Source: Pelagibius litoralis (GTDB taxonomy: Bacteria; Pseudomonadota; Alphaproteobacteria; Kiloniellales; DSM-21159). Taken from it: 64,000 bases of DNA. The notes below the pieces were generated by a model. That model was given only the letters and a program-made list of their open reading frames with translations. It was not told the origin of the DNA and made no database searches. The stretch lies in assembly GCA_029287455.1 (NCBI GenBank), contig JARFRB010000099.1:1-64000 (forward strand), written 5' to 3'. The position numbers were made by a program, and so were the translations under genes. Positions 19,929 through 29,545 of the stretch are shown in pieces. Within the stretch, counting starts at the first letter, position 1. The number at the start of each line of letters is the position of its first letter.

Positions 19929-20208
19929 GCGGTGATCTGGCGTGATCGGCAAGACGGTGGCGCACCGGTGAACGAGGGTGAAGAAAGCATCGACTGGCCC
20001 CTGGAGTCGCGGAAAAGTATACCCGAAGCGCCCTTTGCCTGTCAGGGCGCGTCTCGCGAAATCCGGTGGATGGTTTCGCCGCCGGTTTCTCAGCTGGCGC
20101 TTCGCTTGACAGCCTTCCGTCCTGCCCTGACGATCGAGCCTTGGCCAGATCGATTCGAGATTTTCGCTTCAGTGGGCGTGGCGCCCGGGAACAGGGAGGC
20201 CGGATTTC

Positions 20209-21810
20209 ATGAGACGCATTATCGCCGCGGCGGCCATCGCCGCCTTTACCCTGACTCAAAGCGGCGCTTTGCGCGCCGAGACACCGCCCAACATTCTGGT
20301 GGTGGCCGACGCGATCGACGATATCGTGACACTGGACCCGGCGGAGGTTTTCGAGTTCTCGGGCTCGGACTACGTGAACAACGTCTACGACACCCTCTTT
20401 GTTTTCGATCCGAACGATCTGGACGCTGGCTTCCAGCCGGGCCTGGCCGAAAGCTACAGCTTGGCCGAGGATGGGAAGACCTACGCCTTCAAGATTCGTG
20501 AAGGCGTCACTTTTCATAGCGGCAACCCGGTGACGGCCGAGGATGTGGTCTTCTCCTTCGTGCGTGCCGTCAAGCTGAAAAAGACCCCGTCCTTCATCCT
20601 GACCCAATTCGGATTCACCGCCGAGAACGTCGAGGACAAGATCAAGGTCGCCGGCGCGAATGAAGTCACCATGGAGCTTGACCAGGCCTATGCTCCCAGC
20701 TTCTTCCTGAACTGCCTGACCGCGTCCGTCGCTTCGATCGTCGACAAAAAGCTGGCGCTCGAGCACGAGCAGGACGGCGACTTCGGCTATGAATGGCTGA
20801 AGACCAATTCGGCCGGATCCGGCGCCTTCAAGCTGGCGGCTTGGAAGCCCTCGGAAGCCTATATCTTGGAGCGGCCGGGGGATGAAGACGGCTATTGGCG
20901 TGGCAAAGTCGCCATGCAGCGCGTGGTGGTGCGTAATGTGCCCGAGCCGGCGAGCCAGCGCTTGTTGTTGCTCAATGGTGACGCTGACATCGCCCGCAAG
21001 CTACAGCCCGACGACATCGCGGCGATCGCGGGCAACTCGGAAGTTAGGGTGGAGACGGACCTCAAGGGGCGCATTTACTATCTGGGCCTCAACCAGAAGA
21101 ATGAATTCCTCTCCAAGCCAAAAGTTTTGGAGGCCATGAAATATTTGGTCGATTACAAGGGGATGGAAGCCACTCTTCTGAAAGGGCAGTATGTCCAGCA
21201 TCAGACCTTTCTGCCACTGACCTTCCTGGGGGCCCTCGACAAGAACCCCTACACGCTTGACGTGGCCCGGGCGAAGGAACTGCTGGCGGAAGCCGGTGTT
21301 CCTGACGGCTTCAAGGTCACGATGGATACCCGCACCGTCTCTCCGGTCATCGAAATGGCTCAATCCATTCAGGCCACCATGGCCCAAGCGGGGATCGAGA
21401 TCGAGATCCTGCCGGGCGACGGCAAGCAAACCCTGACCAAATACCGGGCCCGCCAGCACGACATCTATATCGGCGCTTGGGGCCCTGACTATCCGGACCC
21501 TCACACCAACGCGGACACCTTCACCAGCAACGCGGACAATCGGGACGAGGCCAAGCTGACCGGCAAACTGGCCTGGCGCAATTCCTGGGACATTCCCGAT
21601 TTGACGAAGCTAACGGAAGCCGCGGTGCTGGAGAACGACGCGGGCAAGCGTGTCGAGATGTACCACGAGCTTCAGGCGCAAGTTCTGGAACGTGGGCCTT
21701 TCGTACTGATGTTTCAGCAAATCCTGCAGAACGCCCTGCGCGAGAACGTGACCGGCTTGAACACGGGTGGGCCGATCACCGCGGCGTATTACTGGACGGT
21801 GACCAAGTAG
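20209..21810 (+). CDS. ABC transporter substrate-binding protein, peptide/nickel family (SBP_bac_5)
   Basis: A 533-residue periplasmic binding protein with a Sec signal peptide (RRIIAAAAIAAFTLTQSGALRAE, cleavage near residue 24). The mature protein shows family-5 landmarks: DIVTLDPAEVFEFSG, YDTLFVFDP, GLAESYSLAEDGKTYAFKIREGVTFHSG and VTAEDVVFSFVRAV, and the closing-region YRARQHDIYIGAWGPDYPDP. It delivers its ligand, probably an oligopeptide or similar molecule, to the following permeases and ATPases. First gene of a five-gene operon. The ligand cannot be named from sequence alone. Confidence 0.93.
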   Translation: MRRIIAAAAIAAFTLTQSGALRAETPPNILVVADAIDDIVTLDPAEVFEFSGSDYVNNVYDTLFVFDPNDLDAGFQPGLAESYSLAEDGKTYAFKIREGVTFHSGNPVTAEDVVFSFVRAVKLKKTPSFILTQFGFTAENVEDKIKVAGANEVTMELDQAYAPSFFLNCLTASVASIVDKKLALEHEQDGDFGYEWLKTNSAGSGAFKLAAWKPSEAYILERPGDEDGYWRGKVAMQRVVVRNVPEPASQRLLLLNGDADIARKLQPDDIAAIAGNSEVRVETDLKGRIYYLGLNQKNEFLSKPKVLEAMKYLVDYKGMEATLLKGQYVQHQTFLPLTFLGALDKNPYTLDVARAKELLAEAGVPDGFKVTMDTRTVSPVIEMAQSIQATMAQAGIEIEILPGDGKQTLTKYRARQHDIYIGAWGPDYPDPHTNADTFTSNADNRDEAKLTGKLAWRNSWDIPDLTKLTEAAVLENDAGKRVEMYHELQAQVLERGPFVLMFQQILQNALRENVTGLNTGGPITAAYYWTVTK

Positions 21811-21838
21811 GCGATCACGATGTAAGCGATCACGGGGG

Positions 21839-22900
21839 ATGTCGATACTCGGTCCGGTGGGGCTTGGCGGCAGGCGGGTTGAATTGTTTCGGCGCCGCCT
21901 TTGCGGCGTTGCGAAACTTCTGGGCACCTTGCTGCTGACCTTTCTTGGTTTGCTGCTAGTCACCTTTCTGATCGGCCGGGTGGTGCCGGTCGATCCGGTT
22001 CTGGCGGCGGTCGGGGATAGGGCCTCGGCGGAGGTCTACGAGCAAGCCAAGCGCGAGCTTGGGCTCGACCGGCCGCTCTATGAACAATTCGCCGTGTATG
22101 TTTGGGACGTGCTGCGCGGAGACCTTGGCAAGTCCGTACTGACCGCGCGGCCGGTGGCCGAGGATATCGGCCGGTTCTTCCCAGCCACACTGGAGCTTGC
22201 AACCCTTGCCACGATCATCGGCGTGCTGCTGGGCGTTCCGGCTGGCGTGGTGGCGGCGGTCAACCGGGGGCGCTGGCCCGATCAGGTGATCCGGGTCGTC
22301 GGCTTGGTCGGGTATTCCATGCCGATCTTTTGGCTCGGGTTGATGGGCCTCTTGCTGTTCTACGGCACCTTGGGCTGGGTCGCGGGGCCGGGGCGCGTGG
22401 ACATCTTCTACGAGGGCATGGTGCCAAGCATTACCGGCATGCTGTTGATCGACAGCGCGCTGGCCGGAGACTGGGCGGTGTGGCGCAGCGCCTTCTCCCA
22501 CATCATTCTGCCGGCGGGGACGCTGGGCTACTTCTCCTTGGCCTACATAAGCCGGATGACCCGCTCTTTCATGCTGGAGCAGCTCGGCCAGGAGTATGTA
22601 ACCACGGCCCGGGTCAAAGGCCTTTCCGAGTGGCGGGTCGTTTGGCGGCACGCGCTCGGCAATATCATGGTTCCCTTGATCACCGTGATCGCCTTGAGCT
22701 ACGCGCAGCTTCTCGAAGGCTCCGTGCTCACCGAGACGGTCTTCGCCTGGCCGGGCTTGGGGCGCTATATCACCTCCTCGCTTCTGAGCGCGGACATGAA
22801 CGCGGTGTTAGGCGGGACCTTGGTGGTGGGGGCCGTCTTCATTGGGCTCAATCTCTTGTCGGATTTGCTCTACCGGGTCCTGGACCCGCGCGCCCGATGA
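21839..22900 (+). CDS. ABC transporter permease, DppB/OppB type
   Basis: A 353-residue integral membrane subunit. TM1 lies near 29-50 (LLGTLLLTFLGLLLVTFLIG), followed by the family's ADRAS..YEQAKRELGLDRPLYEQF periplasmic segment and at least five further helices. The EAA-like cytoplasmic loop appears at SRMTRSFMLEQLGQEYVTT followed by ARVKGLSEWRVVWRHAL, which contacts the ATPase. It pairs with the next gene as a heterodimeric channel; the stop overlaps that gene's ATG (ATGA). Confidence 0.92.
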   Translation: MSILGPVGLGGRRVELFRRRLCGVAKLLGTLLLTFLGLLLVTFLIGRVVPVDPVLAAVGDRASAEVYEQAKRELGLDRPLYEQFAVYVWDVLRGDLGKSVLTARPVAEDIGRFFPATLELATLATIIGVLLGVPAGVVAAVNRGRWPDQVIRVVGLVGYSMPIFWLGLMGLLLFYGTLGWVAGPGRVDIFYEGMVPSITGMLLIDSALAGDWAVWRSAFSHIILPAGTLGYFSLAYISRMTRSFMLEQLGQEYVTTARVKGLSEWRVVWRHALGNIMVPLITVIALSYAQLLEGSVLTETVFAWPGLGRYITSSLLSADMNAVLGGTLVVGAVFIGLNLLSDLLYRVLDPRAR

Positions 22901-23814
22901 CCGCCGCGAACCAAGGATGGCGGGCGCGCCTATTGAGCGATGCGCCAGCCTCGCGCGGGCAGGCGCGGCTGGGGCAATGGTACCGGGGTTGGCTGACCTT
23001 CTCGGGCAACTGGCTCGCCATGCTGGGCTTGCTGATTATCCTGGCACTCTTGGTGATCGCGCTGCTGGCTCCCTGGATCGCCGGGCAAAGCCCGATTGCC
23101 CAGGACCTGGCCGCGCGGCTCCAGCCGCCCAGCGCCGAGCACTGGTTCGGCACCGACGCCTTTGGGCGCGACATCTTCGCCCGTGTGGTTTACGGCGCGC
23201 GGATCACGCTGATGATCGTCGTGCTGGTGGCCGTGACCGCGGCACCCTTGGGACTCTTGGTCGGGACCGTGGCGGGCTACCTGGGCGGATGGGTGGACGC
23301 GGTACTTATGCGAATCACCGATATCTTCCTTGCCTTCCCGCGCCTCATTCTGGCCCTGGCCTTCGTTGCGGCCTTGGGTCCGGGGATCGAGAACGCCGTG
23401 CTGGCGATCGCGCTAACCGCCTGGCCGCCCTACGCTCGGATCGCGCGGGCGGAAACCTTGACGTTGCGCGGCAGCGACTTCATCGCCGCCATCCGCTTGC
23501 AAGGCGCCTCGCCCAGCCGGATCATCCGCGCCCACATCATGCCGCTGTGCCTGTCTTCCGTGATTGTGCGCGTGACCCTGGACATGGCGGGGATCATCCT
23601 GGTCGCGGCGGGGCTCGGCTTTCTTGGGCTCGGCGCGCAGCCGCCCCTTCCCGAGTGGGGCGCCGACGTCTCGGCCGGGCGGAAATTCCTGCTTGATCAG
23701 TGGTGGATCGCGACGATCCCGGGCCTGGCGATCTTCATCGTCAGCCTTGGCTTCAACCTGCTTGGCGACGGCCTTCGGGACACGCTGGACCCAAAGAACG
23801 GGGGCGGGGGGTGA
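22897..23814 (+). CDS. ABC transporter permease, DppC/OppC type
   Basis: The second channel subunit, 305 residues from ATG 22897. An N-terminal extension with TM1 (NWLAMLGLLIILALLVIALL) precedes the conserved HWFGTDAFGRDIFARVVYGARI, the hallmark of OppC-like permeases. The EAA loop is ARIARAETLTLRGSDFIAA ... GASPSRIIRAHIMP. Several additional helices follow. The open frame extends hundreds of bases upstream, but that part overlaps the DppB-like gene and is a shadow. Its end overlaps the next gene's GTG (GTGA). Confidence 0.92.
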   Translation: MTAANQGWRARLLSDAPASRGQARLGQWYRGWLTFSGNWLAMLGLLIILALLVIALLAPWIAGQSPIAQDLAARLQPPSAEHWFGTDAFGRDIFARVVYGARITLMIVVLVAVTAAPLGLLVGTVAGYLGGWVDAVLMRITDIFLAFPRLILALAFVAALGPGIENAVLAIALTAWPPYARIARAETLTLRGSDFIAAIRLQGASPSRIIRAHIMPLCLSSVIVRVTLDMAGIILVAAGLGFLGLGAQPPLPEWGADVSAGRKFLLDQWWIATIPGLAIFIVSLGFNLLGDGLRDTLDPKNGGGG

Positions 23815-24659
23815 CTGCAAGCGATTTACTTGAAGTCGATGACCTGCACGTGGATTTCCATACCCGCGCCGGCATCGTCCACGCGGTGCGGGGCGTGAGC
23901 TTCGCCATGGGTCGCGAGAAACTGGGCATCGTCGGGGAGTCCGGGTCCGGTAAGTCCATGACGGGCCGGGCCATCCTCAGGCTGGTCGCGCCGCCGGGGC
24001 GGGTGCGCGCGCGGCGGCTGGCCTTCGAAGGCGAGGACCTGATCGCAGCCCGGGAGTCGCGGCTGCGCGAAATCCGGGGCAAGCGCGTCTCCATGGTCAT
24101 GCAAGACCCCAAGTTCTCCCTAAATCCCGTAATGACCGTGGGGCGGCAGATCTCCGAAGCCTACTCCGTCCACGCGCGCGTGGCGGCCGGGGAGGCGCGG
24201 CGACGCGCCTTGGACATGCTGGCGGCAGTGCGCATCCGGGATCCCGAACGGGTCTACGATCTTTACCCGCACGAAGTGTCGGGCGGCATGGGGCAGCGGA
24301 TCATGATCGCGATGATGCTGATCCCCGACCCGGATCTGCTGATAGCCGACGAGCCGACCTCCGCGCTCGACGTCACGGTGCAGCTTCAGGTGCTAGCCAT
24401 TCTGGACGATTTGGTAGGCCGGCGGGGCATGGGGCTTATCTTCATCAGCCACGATCTCAACCTGGTGGCTTCCTTCTGCGACCGGATCCTGATCATGTAC
24501 GGCGGCCGTATCGTGGAAAGCTGTGCCGCGGGCGAGCTTGCTTCTGCGCGCCATCCCTATACGCGCGGTCTCTTGGAGTGCCTGCCCCGGCTCGACGAGC
24601 CCCGCGATCCCTTGCCGACCCTCAAACGCGATCCAGCTTGGCTCGCCGGGAAGGTCTGA
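23811..24659 (+). CDS. Peptide/nickel ABC transporter ATP-binding protein (DppD type)
   Basis: A 282-residue ATPase starting at GTG 23811, overlapping the permease stop. Walker A GESGSGKS, Q-loop VMQDPKFSLNP, ABC signature VSGGMGQR, Walker B LLIADEPTSALD and switch His in FISHDLN are all intact. The C-terminus is short and lacks the Cys cluster and long oligopeptide-binding extension found in many OppD/DppD proteins. It works as a heterodimer with the next ATPase to power the import complex at the cytoplasmic face. Confidence 0.92.
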   Translation: MTASDLLEVDDLHVDFHTRAGIVHAVRGVSFAMGREKLGIVGESGSGKSMTGRAILRLVAPPGRVRARRLAFEGEDLIAARESRLREIRGKRVSMVMQDPKFSLNPVMTVGRQISEAYSVHARVAAGEARRRALDMLAAVRIRDPERVYDLYPHEVSGGMGQRIMIAMMLIPDPDLLIADEPTSALDVTVQLQVLAILDDLVGRRGMGLIFISHDLNLVASFCDRILIMYGGRIVESCAAGELASARHPYTRGLLECLPRLDEPRDPLPTLKRDPAWLAGKV

Positions 24660-24663
24660 ACCC

Positions 24664-25443
24664 ATGCTGCGGGTGAACGAACTCAGCGTGGTCTTTGGGC
24701 AGGGCCATGACGCACTAACCGCCGTGGACCGGGTGTCCTTCATGGTGGAGGAGGGGGCTTCCTTTGGCATCGTCGGTGAGTCGGGGAGCGGCAAATCCAC
24801 GGTGCTGCGCGCGGTTGCCGGCTTGATCCCCGATTGGGGCGGCGAGATATCGATCGCCGGCAAGCCAAGACCCCGCCGCCTAGACCGCGCGCTCGCGCGG
24901 CGCGTCCAGATGGTGTTTCAGGATCCTTATGCCTCGCTGCATCCACGCCATACCGTTGACCGCGTGCTCAGCGAGCCCTTGACCATCCACGGCGTTTCCG
25001 GCGTTGAGGAGCGGATCGAGCGCGTCTTGGCCGATGTGGGTCTGGGCTCCGCCTTCCGCTTTCGCTTTCCCCATCAACTCTCCGGCGGGCAGCGTCAGCG
25101 GGTGGCGATCGCGCGGGCCCTGGTGTTGGAGCCGAGCCTCCTGCTCCTTGACGAGCCAACCTCCGCTCTCGACGTCTCCGTCCAGGCGGAGGTGCTCAAC
25201 CTCCTGGCCCGTCTGCGCCGGGAGCGGGGGCTTACATATGTGCTGGTGAGTCACGATCTGGCGGTGATCGCTCAGCTCTGCGACCGCCTGGCGGTGATGA
25301 ACCAGGGGCGGGTGGTTGAGGAGCTCGGCGTGGCGCAACTGCGCGCCCACGAACCAGCCGAAGCCTATACGCGCCAACTGATGACGGCGAGCCTAGGCTA
25401 CGATCCCGAGGCCATCGCCGCCTTCAAGGATTTTAGCGCTTGA
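24664..25443 (+). CDS. Peptide/nickel ABC transporter ATP-binding protein (DppF type)
   Basis: A 259-residue ATPase beginning at ATG 24664, four bases after the preceding stop. Motifs: Walker A GESGSGKST, Q-loop VFQDPYASLHPRHTV, signature LSGGQRQR, Walker B LLLLDEPTSALD, His switch in LVSHDLA. Shorter than typical OppF (about 330) because the C-terminal extension is absent, as in its partner. Last gene of the operon that began with the binding protein at 20209. Confidence 0.92.
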   Translation: MLRVNELSVVFGQGHDALTAVDRVSFMVEEGASFGIVGESGSGKSTVLRAVAGLIPDWGGEISIAGKPRPRRLDRALARRVQMVFQDPYASLHPRHTVDRVLSEPLTIHGVSGVEERIERVLADVGLGSAFRFRFPHQLSGGQRQRVAIARALVLEPSLLLLDEPTSALDVSVQAEVLNLLARLRRERGLTYVLVSHDLAVIAQLCDRLAVMNQGRVVEELGVAQLRAHEPAEAYTRQLMTASLGYDPEAIAAFKDFSA

Positions 25444-25445
25444 GC

Positions 25446-26078
25446 CTAGGTGTTTTGGCCGTTCGTTAGCCAGGCGTCCCGCAATTGGGGCCGGTGGTGG
25501 CGCAGCCAGTGCAAGGCGATGATGATCGCCGCGTTCTCGATCTTGCCGGCGTCGAGCAGGGCAAAGGCCTCTTCCACCGGCACCACCTTGGCCAGGATGT
25601 CCTCGTGCTCGTGATCCAGGCCGTGTACGCCGCCGAGGCCTCGCGCGTCCGCCCGTCCGCAGAATAGCCAGACCGTCTCCGTGCTCGCCCCCGAGGTCGC
25701 CAGATACCGCTGGATCGGGACGAGATCGCGGACGCCGCAACCAGCCTCCTCCTCGGCTTCGCGAAGGGCCACGGCCTCGGCGCTTTCCCCCTCGTCGATC
25801 ATTCCGGCCACAATCTCGATCTGCCAGGGCGTCATGCCGCTCAAGAGCGCGCCCAGACGGAACTGCTCGATCAGAACGACGCTATCCAGGCCCGGGTCGT
25901 AGGGTAGGACGCCAACCGCGTGCCCGCGCTCGAAGATTTCGCGGTGCATCTCCTCCGACCAGCCGCCCCCGTAGAGGCGGTGGCGCAGGCGATAGCCCTC
26001 CATCCGGAAATACCCTTGATAGAGAACCTGCTTGTCCAGAATATCGACGCTGTCGTCAGCGCTGGGTTTACCTTGCAT
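25446..26078 (-). CDS. nudF: Nudix hydrolase, ADP-ribose pyrophosphatase type
   Basis: A 210-residue Nudix enzyme with an intact box: GMIDEGESAEAVALREAEEE continuing AGC, fitting Gx5Ex7REUxEExGU. Upstream features match the ADP-ribose diphosphatase subgroup: GHAVGVLPYDPGLDSVVLIEQ, FRLGALL, WQIEIVAG, and downstream RYLATSGASTETVWLFCG. The expected reaction is ADP-ribose to AMP and ribose 5-phosphate; related sugar nucleotides are also possible substrates. It converges on the ABC operon with only two bases between stops. Confidence 0.88.
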   Translation of the reverse strand: MQGKPSADDSVDILDKQVLYQGYFRMEGYRLRHRLYGGGWSEEMHREIFERGHAVGVLPYDPGLDSVVLIEQFRLGALLSGMTPWQIEIVAGMIDEGESAEAVALREAEEEAGCGVRDLVPIQRYLATSGASTETVWLFCGRADARGLGGVHGLDHEHEDILAKVVPVEEAFALLDAGKIENAAIIIALHWLRHHRPQLRDAWLTNGQNT

Positions 26079-26130
26079 GGCGGCACGCTAGCGAAACCCG
26101 GCCCCTCGGGAAAGCGGCAATCATTGAAGC

Positions 26131-26139
26131 GGGGAGGAG
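26131..26139 (+). promoter_or_regulatory. Strong ribosome-binding site that fixes the hydrolase-OsmC start
   Basis: GGGGAGGAG lies six bases before ATG 26145. The open frame runs 225 bases further upstream, across the Nudix gene, so this site is the main evidence for the start. Confidence 0.8.
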
Positions 26140-26144
26140 ACACA

Positions 26145-27389
26145 ATGAGGCCTAAAAGCGAGAAACTAACGTTCCCTGGAAGCGACGGGGCCGACTTAGC
26201 CGCCCGGCTGGACCTGCCCGAGGGCCCACCGGCCGCCTACGCGCTCTTCGCCCATTGTTTTACCTGCACGAAGGATATCTTCGCGGCGGCGCGGATCGCG
26301 GAAGGCTTGGCCGAGCGCGGGATCGCCGTCCTCCGCTTCGACTTCACCGGGCTTGGCCATAGTCAAGGCGAATTCGCCAACACGAACTTCTCGTCCAATG
26401 TCGAGGATCTGGTTCGCGCCGCCGATTTCCTGAGGCAAACGCGCGAGGCGCCGGCCTTGTTGATCGGCCATAGCCTGGGTGGGGCGGCGGTGCTCGCGGC
26501 GGCCGGGCGCATTCCCGAAGTCAAGGCGGTGGTGACCATCGGCGCACCGGCCGAACCCGAACATGTGCGTGCGCACTTCACGAATTACAGCACGGAGATC
26601 GAGGCGCGCGGGGAAGCAGAGGTTCTCCTTGCCGGGCGGCCCTTCCGCATCAAGAAACAATTTCTCGACGACATCGAAGGGTTCCGCTTGGTGGAGCGGA
26701 TCGGCGAACTCAAGCGAGCCCTGCTGGTCATGCATGCCCCGCTCGATCAAACCGTCGGGATCGACAACGCAACCGCTATCTTCGTCGCGGCGAAGCACCC
26801 GAAGTCGTTCGTGTCCCTGGACGGCGCGGACCACCTGCTGACCCGCCGGGAGGACGCGGCCTACGCGGCCGAGGTCCTGACCGCCTGGGCTGGCCGCTTT
26901 ATCGGCCTCGCGGCCCCCGGAAAGGACGATGCGACGTCTGCCTCGGAAGCCGAGGAGGGCCTCGTGGTGGTGCGAGAAAGCGGGGTGAGCAAGTTCACAC
27001 AATCGATTTCCGCCGGGCGCCATGCCTTGACCGCCGATGAGCCCGCGGCCCTCGGTGGCGGCGGGAAAGGGCCCACCCCCTATGATCTTCTCTTGGCCAG
27101 TCTGGGCGCTTGCACAACCATGACGCTACGGATGTACGCCGACCGGAAGAAGTGGCCGCTCGCTCGTGCATCCGTTGCACTGCGGCACGAAAAAATTCAC
27201 GCCGAGGATTGCGCGCACTGCGAAACCAAGGATGGAAAGCTTGACCGGATCACCCGCAAGATCGCCCTGGACGGAGATCTGGATGATGAGCAGCGGAGCA
27301 GATTGCTTGAAATCGCTGATAAATGCCCGGTTCACCGAACCTTGCACAGCGAGGTGATCATTGAAACGGAATCGGATGACACGGTCTGA
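26145..27389 (+). CDS. Alpha/beta hydrolase - OsmC fusion protein
   Basis: A 414-residue two-domain protein. The N-terminal half (about 1-255) is a serine alpha/beta hydrolase: FAHCFTCTKDI, RFDFTGLGHSQG, nucleophile elbow GHSLGG, acid near HAPLDQTVGI and a late His in GADHLLT. The C-terminal half (about 275-414) is OsmC/Ohr-like: GVSKFTQSISAGRHALTADEP, GPTPYDLLLASLGACTTM and DKCPVHRTL give the two redox Cys residues that reduce organic peroxides. The fusion is a known proteobacterial architecture, whose substrate remains unclear; coupling of ester hydrolysis with peroxide reduction is an inference. Confidence 0.9.
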   Translation: MRPKSEKLTFPGSDGADLAARLDLPEGPPAAYALFAHCFTCTKDIFAAARIAEGLAERGIAVLRFDFTGLGHSQGEFANTNFSSNVEDLVRAADFLRQTREAPALLIGHSLGGAAVLAAAGRIPEVKAVVTIGAPAEPEHVRAHFTNYSTEIEARGEAEVLLAGRPFRIKKQFLDDIEGFRLVERIGELKRALLVMHAPLDQTVGIDNATAIFVAAKHPKSFVSLDGADHLLTRREDAAYAAEVLTAWAGRFIGLAAPGKDDATSASEAEEGLVVVRESGVSKFTQSISAGRHALTADEPAALGGGGKGPTPYDLLLASLGACTTMTLRMYADRKKWPLARASVALRHEKIHAEDCAHCETKDGKLDRITRKIALDGDLDDEQRSRLLEIADKCPVHRTLHSEVIIETESDDTV

Positions 27390-27764
27390 AACGGCGCTGG
27401 CGGCCGTCGCCCTGCGGTTGTTGATGGAGGTCGACTGAAGGCGGGAAGCATGAATCTTGCCGCTTACGGCGGCCGATGGAGTTTGCTAAGATTTTCGCAA
27501 CCAGCTTGAATCAGTGAACGATTTTGGCGCGCTATACACCTTTAAGATGTCGCCGTAACTGGGAAGGCTTGGGGTGAGAGTAACGCGTGGAGCCGGCGAG
27601 GCGATCGGGGTGGCTGCAATGCACAGCTGCCCGCCGCCGAGGCTTCCGGGCGTTTCCGGGCGAGGCGCAAGCCCGTTCGAGGGGTTTCACGGGATCACGT
27701 GCCGGGTCTAAAGCGGCGTTCCAGGATTGGAATCGCGGCGAGGAGCCATCAATGGGAGAGAAGA
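27390..27764. other. Gap upstream of second ABC importer operon
   Basis: About 375 bases with no convincing gene; short frames such as one at 27450 are too small and lack homology cues. The AT-richer part around 27480-27560 is the likely promoter area for the operon at 27765. I see no riboswitch-like or terminator-like structure. Confidence 0.35.
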
Positions 27765-29447
27765 ATGGCTAGGAAAGTACTGCGGGACGAGACGGGTAAA
27801 CGGATCCACCCCTATGTCCCCGAGCTGTGCGAGCAGTTGCGCAAGGGCGATTGCGGCCGGCGCGAGTTCCTGCGCACGGCGACCCTACTGGGTGTCACGG
27901 CGCCTGTGGCCTATGCAATGGCCGGCAATATCCTGGGCGAGGACTCGCAAGCGGTGCCTCGGGCCAAGGCGGAAACGCCGAAGCCGGGCGGAACCCTGCG
28001 CTCGTCGATGCGGGTGCAGCGCATGGACGATCCGGCGACCTACGACTGGGAGGAAATGTCCAATCAGACAAGGCACATTCTCGAGTATCTGACGCGCACG
28101 GGCTCGGACAACGTCACACGCCCCTACCTTCTGGAGAGCTGGGAAGCCTCCGACGATCTGACGACCTGGACCTTGAAGACGCGCGAAGGGATCAAGTGGT
28201 CGAACGGCGACGATTTAGGTGCCGACGACGTAGTGGCGAACTTCGAGCGCTGGATCGATCCGCAGACCGGCTCATCCAATGTTGGGCTGTTTGGCGGCCT
28301 GGCCGAAACAGTGGGCGACGGGAAATCGCTGCGCGAAGGTGCCGTGGAGAAGGTCGACGAGCATACGGTGATTCTTAATCTCAGTTCGCCGGAATTGGCG
28401 ATTCCTGAGAACCTCTACAATTACCCGACGGCAATCGTTCACCGGCGTTTCGATGAGGAAGGCGGAGACCTGTCGAAGAACCCAGTTGGCACAGGGCCTT
28501 ATTCTCTTGCGGAATTCCAGGTCGGTGAGCGCTGCAAGCTCGTGCGCCGCGACGGCTATTGGGGCGATGCGCCCTACCTTGATGAAATTCTCTATATCGA
28601 CCACGGCGACGATCCAATCGCGAGCATTTCGGCCTTGGCGTCGGGTCAGGTCGATCACGTCCACGAAGTCGATATCCAGTCGATTGATCTGGTCGAGAAC
28701 ATTCCCAATGCCATGCTGCACGAGGCCGTGACCGCACAAACCGGCGTAGCGCGCATGCGGGTGACCGAAAAGCCTTTCGACGATCTTCGAGTTCGACAGG
28801 CGATCGTCGCTTGCATGGATCACGCGCAGCTTCTCGATATTGCTTACCGCGGGCGCGGTTCGGTTGGCGAGAACCACCATGTCTCACCAATCCACCCGGA
28901 GTACTTCAGGCTTCCGGCGGTCAAGCCGGACATTGAGAGAGCGAGGTCTCTCTTGGCGGAGGCGGGATACAAGGATGGGCTGAGGGTGAAGATTGACCTT
29001 GGAGCGGCGGATTCTTGGCATCTTGCAGTGATGCAGGGCTTCAAGGAGCAGCTCGCGCCGGCCGGCATCACTCTCGATCTCAACTTAATGCCGGGCGCCA
29101 CCTATTGGGAAGTATGGGACAAGACGCCTTTTGGCTTCACCTCGTGGACTCATCGTCCGCTAGGGGTGATGGTCCTGAACCTTGCCTACAAGACGGGGGT
29201 CCCGTGGAACGAAAGCTCCTACGCCAACCCCGATTTCGATGCGGCCTTGGCTGATGCCAGCGGAACCCTGGATGTGACCGAGCGACGGGCGAAGATGGAG
29301 AAAGTGCAAGCCATCCTTCAAGAGGATGCGGTGATCGCTCAGCCTTTGTGGAGGGCGGTTTTCTCGGCGACCACGGACAAGGTGAAGGGCTACGCGATTC
29401 ACCCGACCAATTATCACCAGTTCCAAACGGTTTGGCTCGACAGCTAA
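27765..29447 (+). CDS. ABC transporter substrate-binding protein with Tat-type signal (SBP_bac_5)
   Basis: A 560-residue binding protein. From ATG 27765 there is an unusually long n-region, then a twin-arginine motif RREFLRTATLLG at residues 32-43 and a hydrophobic stretch (VTAPVAYAMAG), indicating export of the folded protein by the Tat pathway. The mature part has family-5 features: PKPGGTLRSSMRVQRMDDPATYDW, YLLESWEASDDLTTWTLKTR, WSNGDDLGADDVVANFERW. ATG at 27765 fits the GGGAGAGAAG purine run; the frame also continues to 27699 but without a site. Heads a four-gene importer operon. Ligand unknown. Confidence 0.92.
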   Translation: MARKVLRDETGKRIHPYVPELCEQLRKGDCGRREFLRTATLLGVTAPVAYAMAGNILGEDSQAVPRAKAETPKPGGTLRSSMRVQRMDDPATYDWEEMSNQTRHILEYLTRTGSDNVTRPYLLESWEASDDLTTWTLKTREGIKWSNGDDLGADDVVANFERWIDPQTGSSNVGLFGGLAETVGDGKSLREGAVEKVDEHTVILNLSSPELAIPENLYNYPTAIVHRRFDEEGGDLSKNPVGTGPYSLAEFQVGERCKLVRRDGYWGDAPYLDEILYIDHGDDPIASISALASGQVDHVHEVDIQSIDLVENIPNAMLHEAVTAQTGVARMRVTEKPFDDLRVRQAIVACMDHAQLLDIAYRGRGSVGENHHVSPIHPEYFRLPAVKPDIERARSLLAEAGYKDGLRVKIDLGAADSWHLAVMQGFKEQLAPAGITLDLNLMPGATYWEVWDKTPFGFTSWTHRPLGVMVLNLAYKTGVPWNESSYANPDFDAALADASGTLDVTERRAKMEKVQAILQEDAVIAQPLWRAVFSATTDKVKGYAIHPTNYHQFQTVWLDS

Positions 29448-29545
29448 GTGTCGGGACCGGGAAGCCGCTGTCGTTTCAGGGGCTCCCCGCCGCCCGGGCA
29501 GGGGTGCCCAGGGCAATCGCCGGATAATCGGGGGACGAGCCGGAC

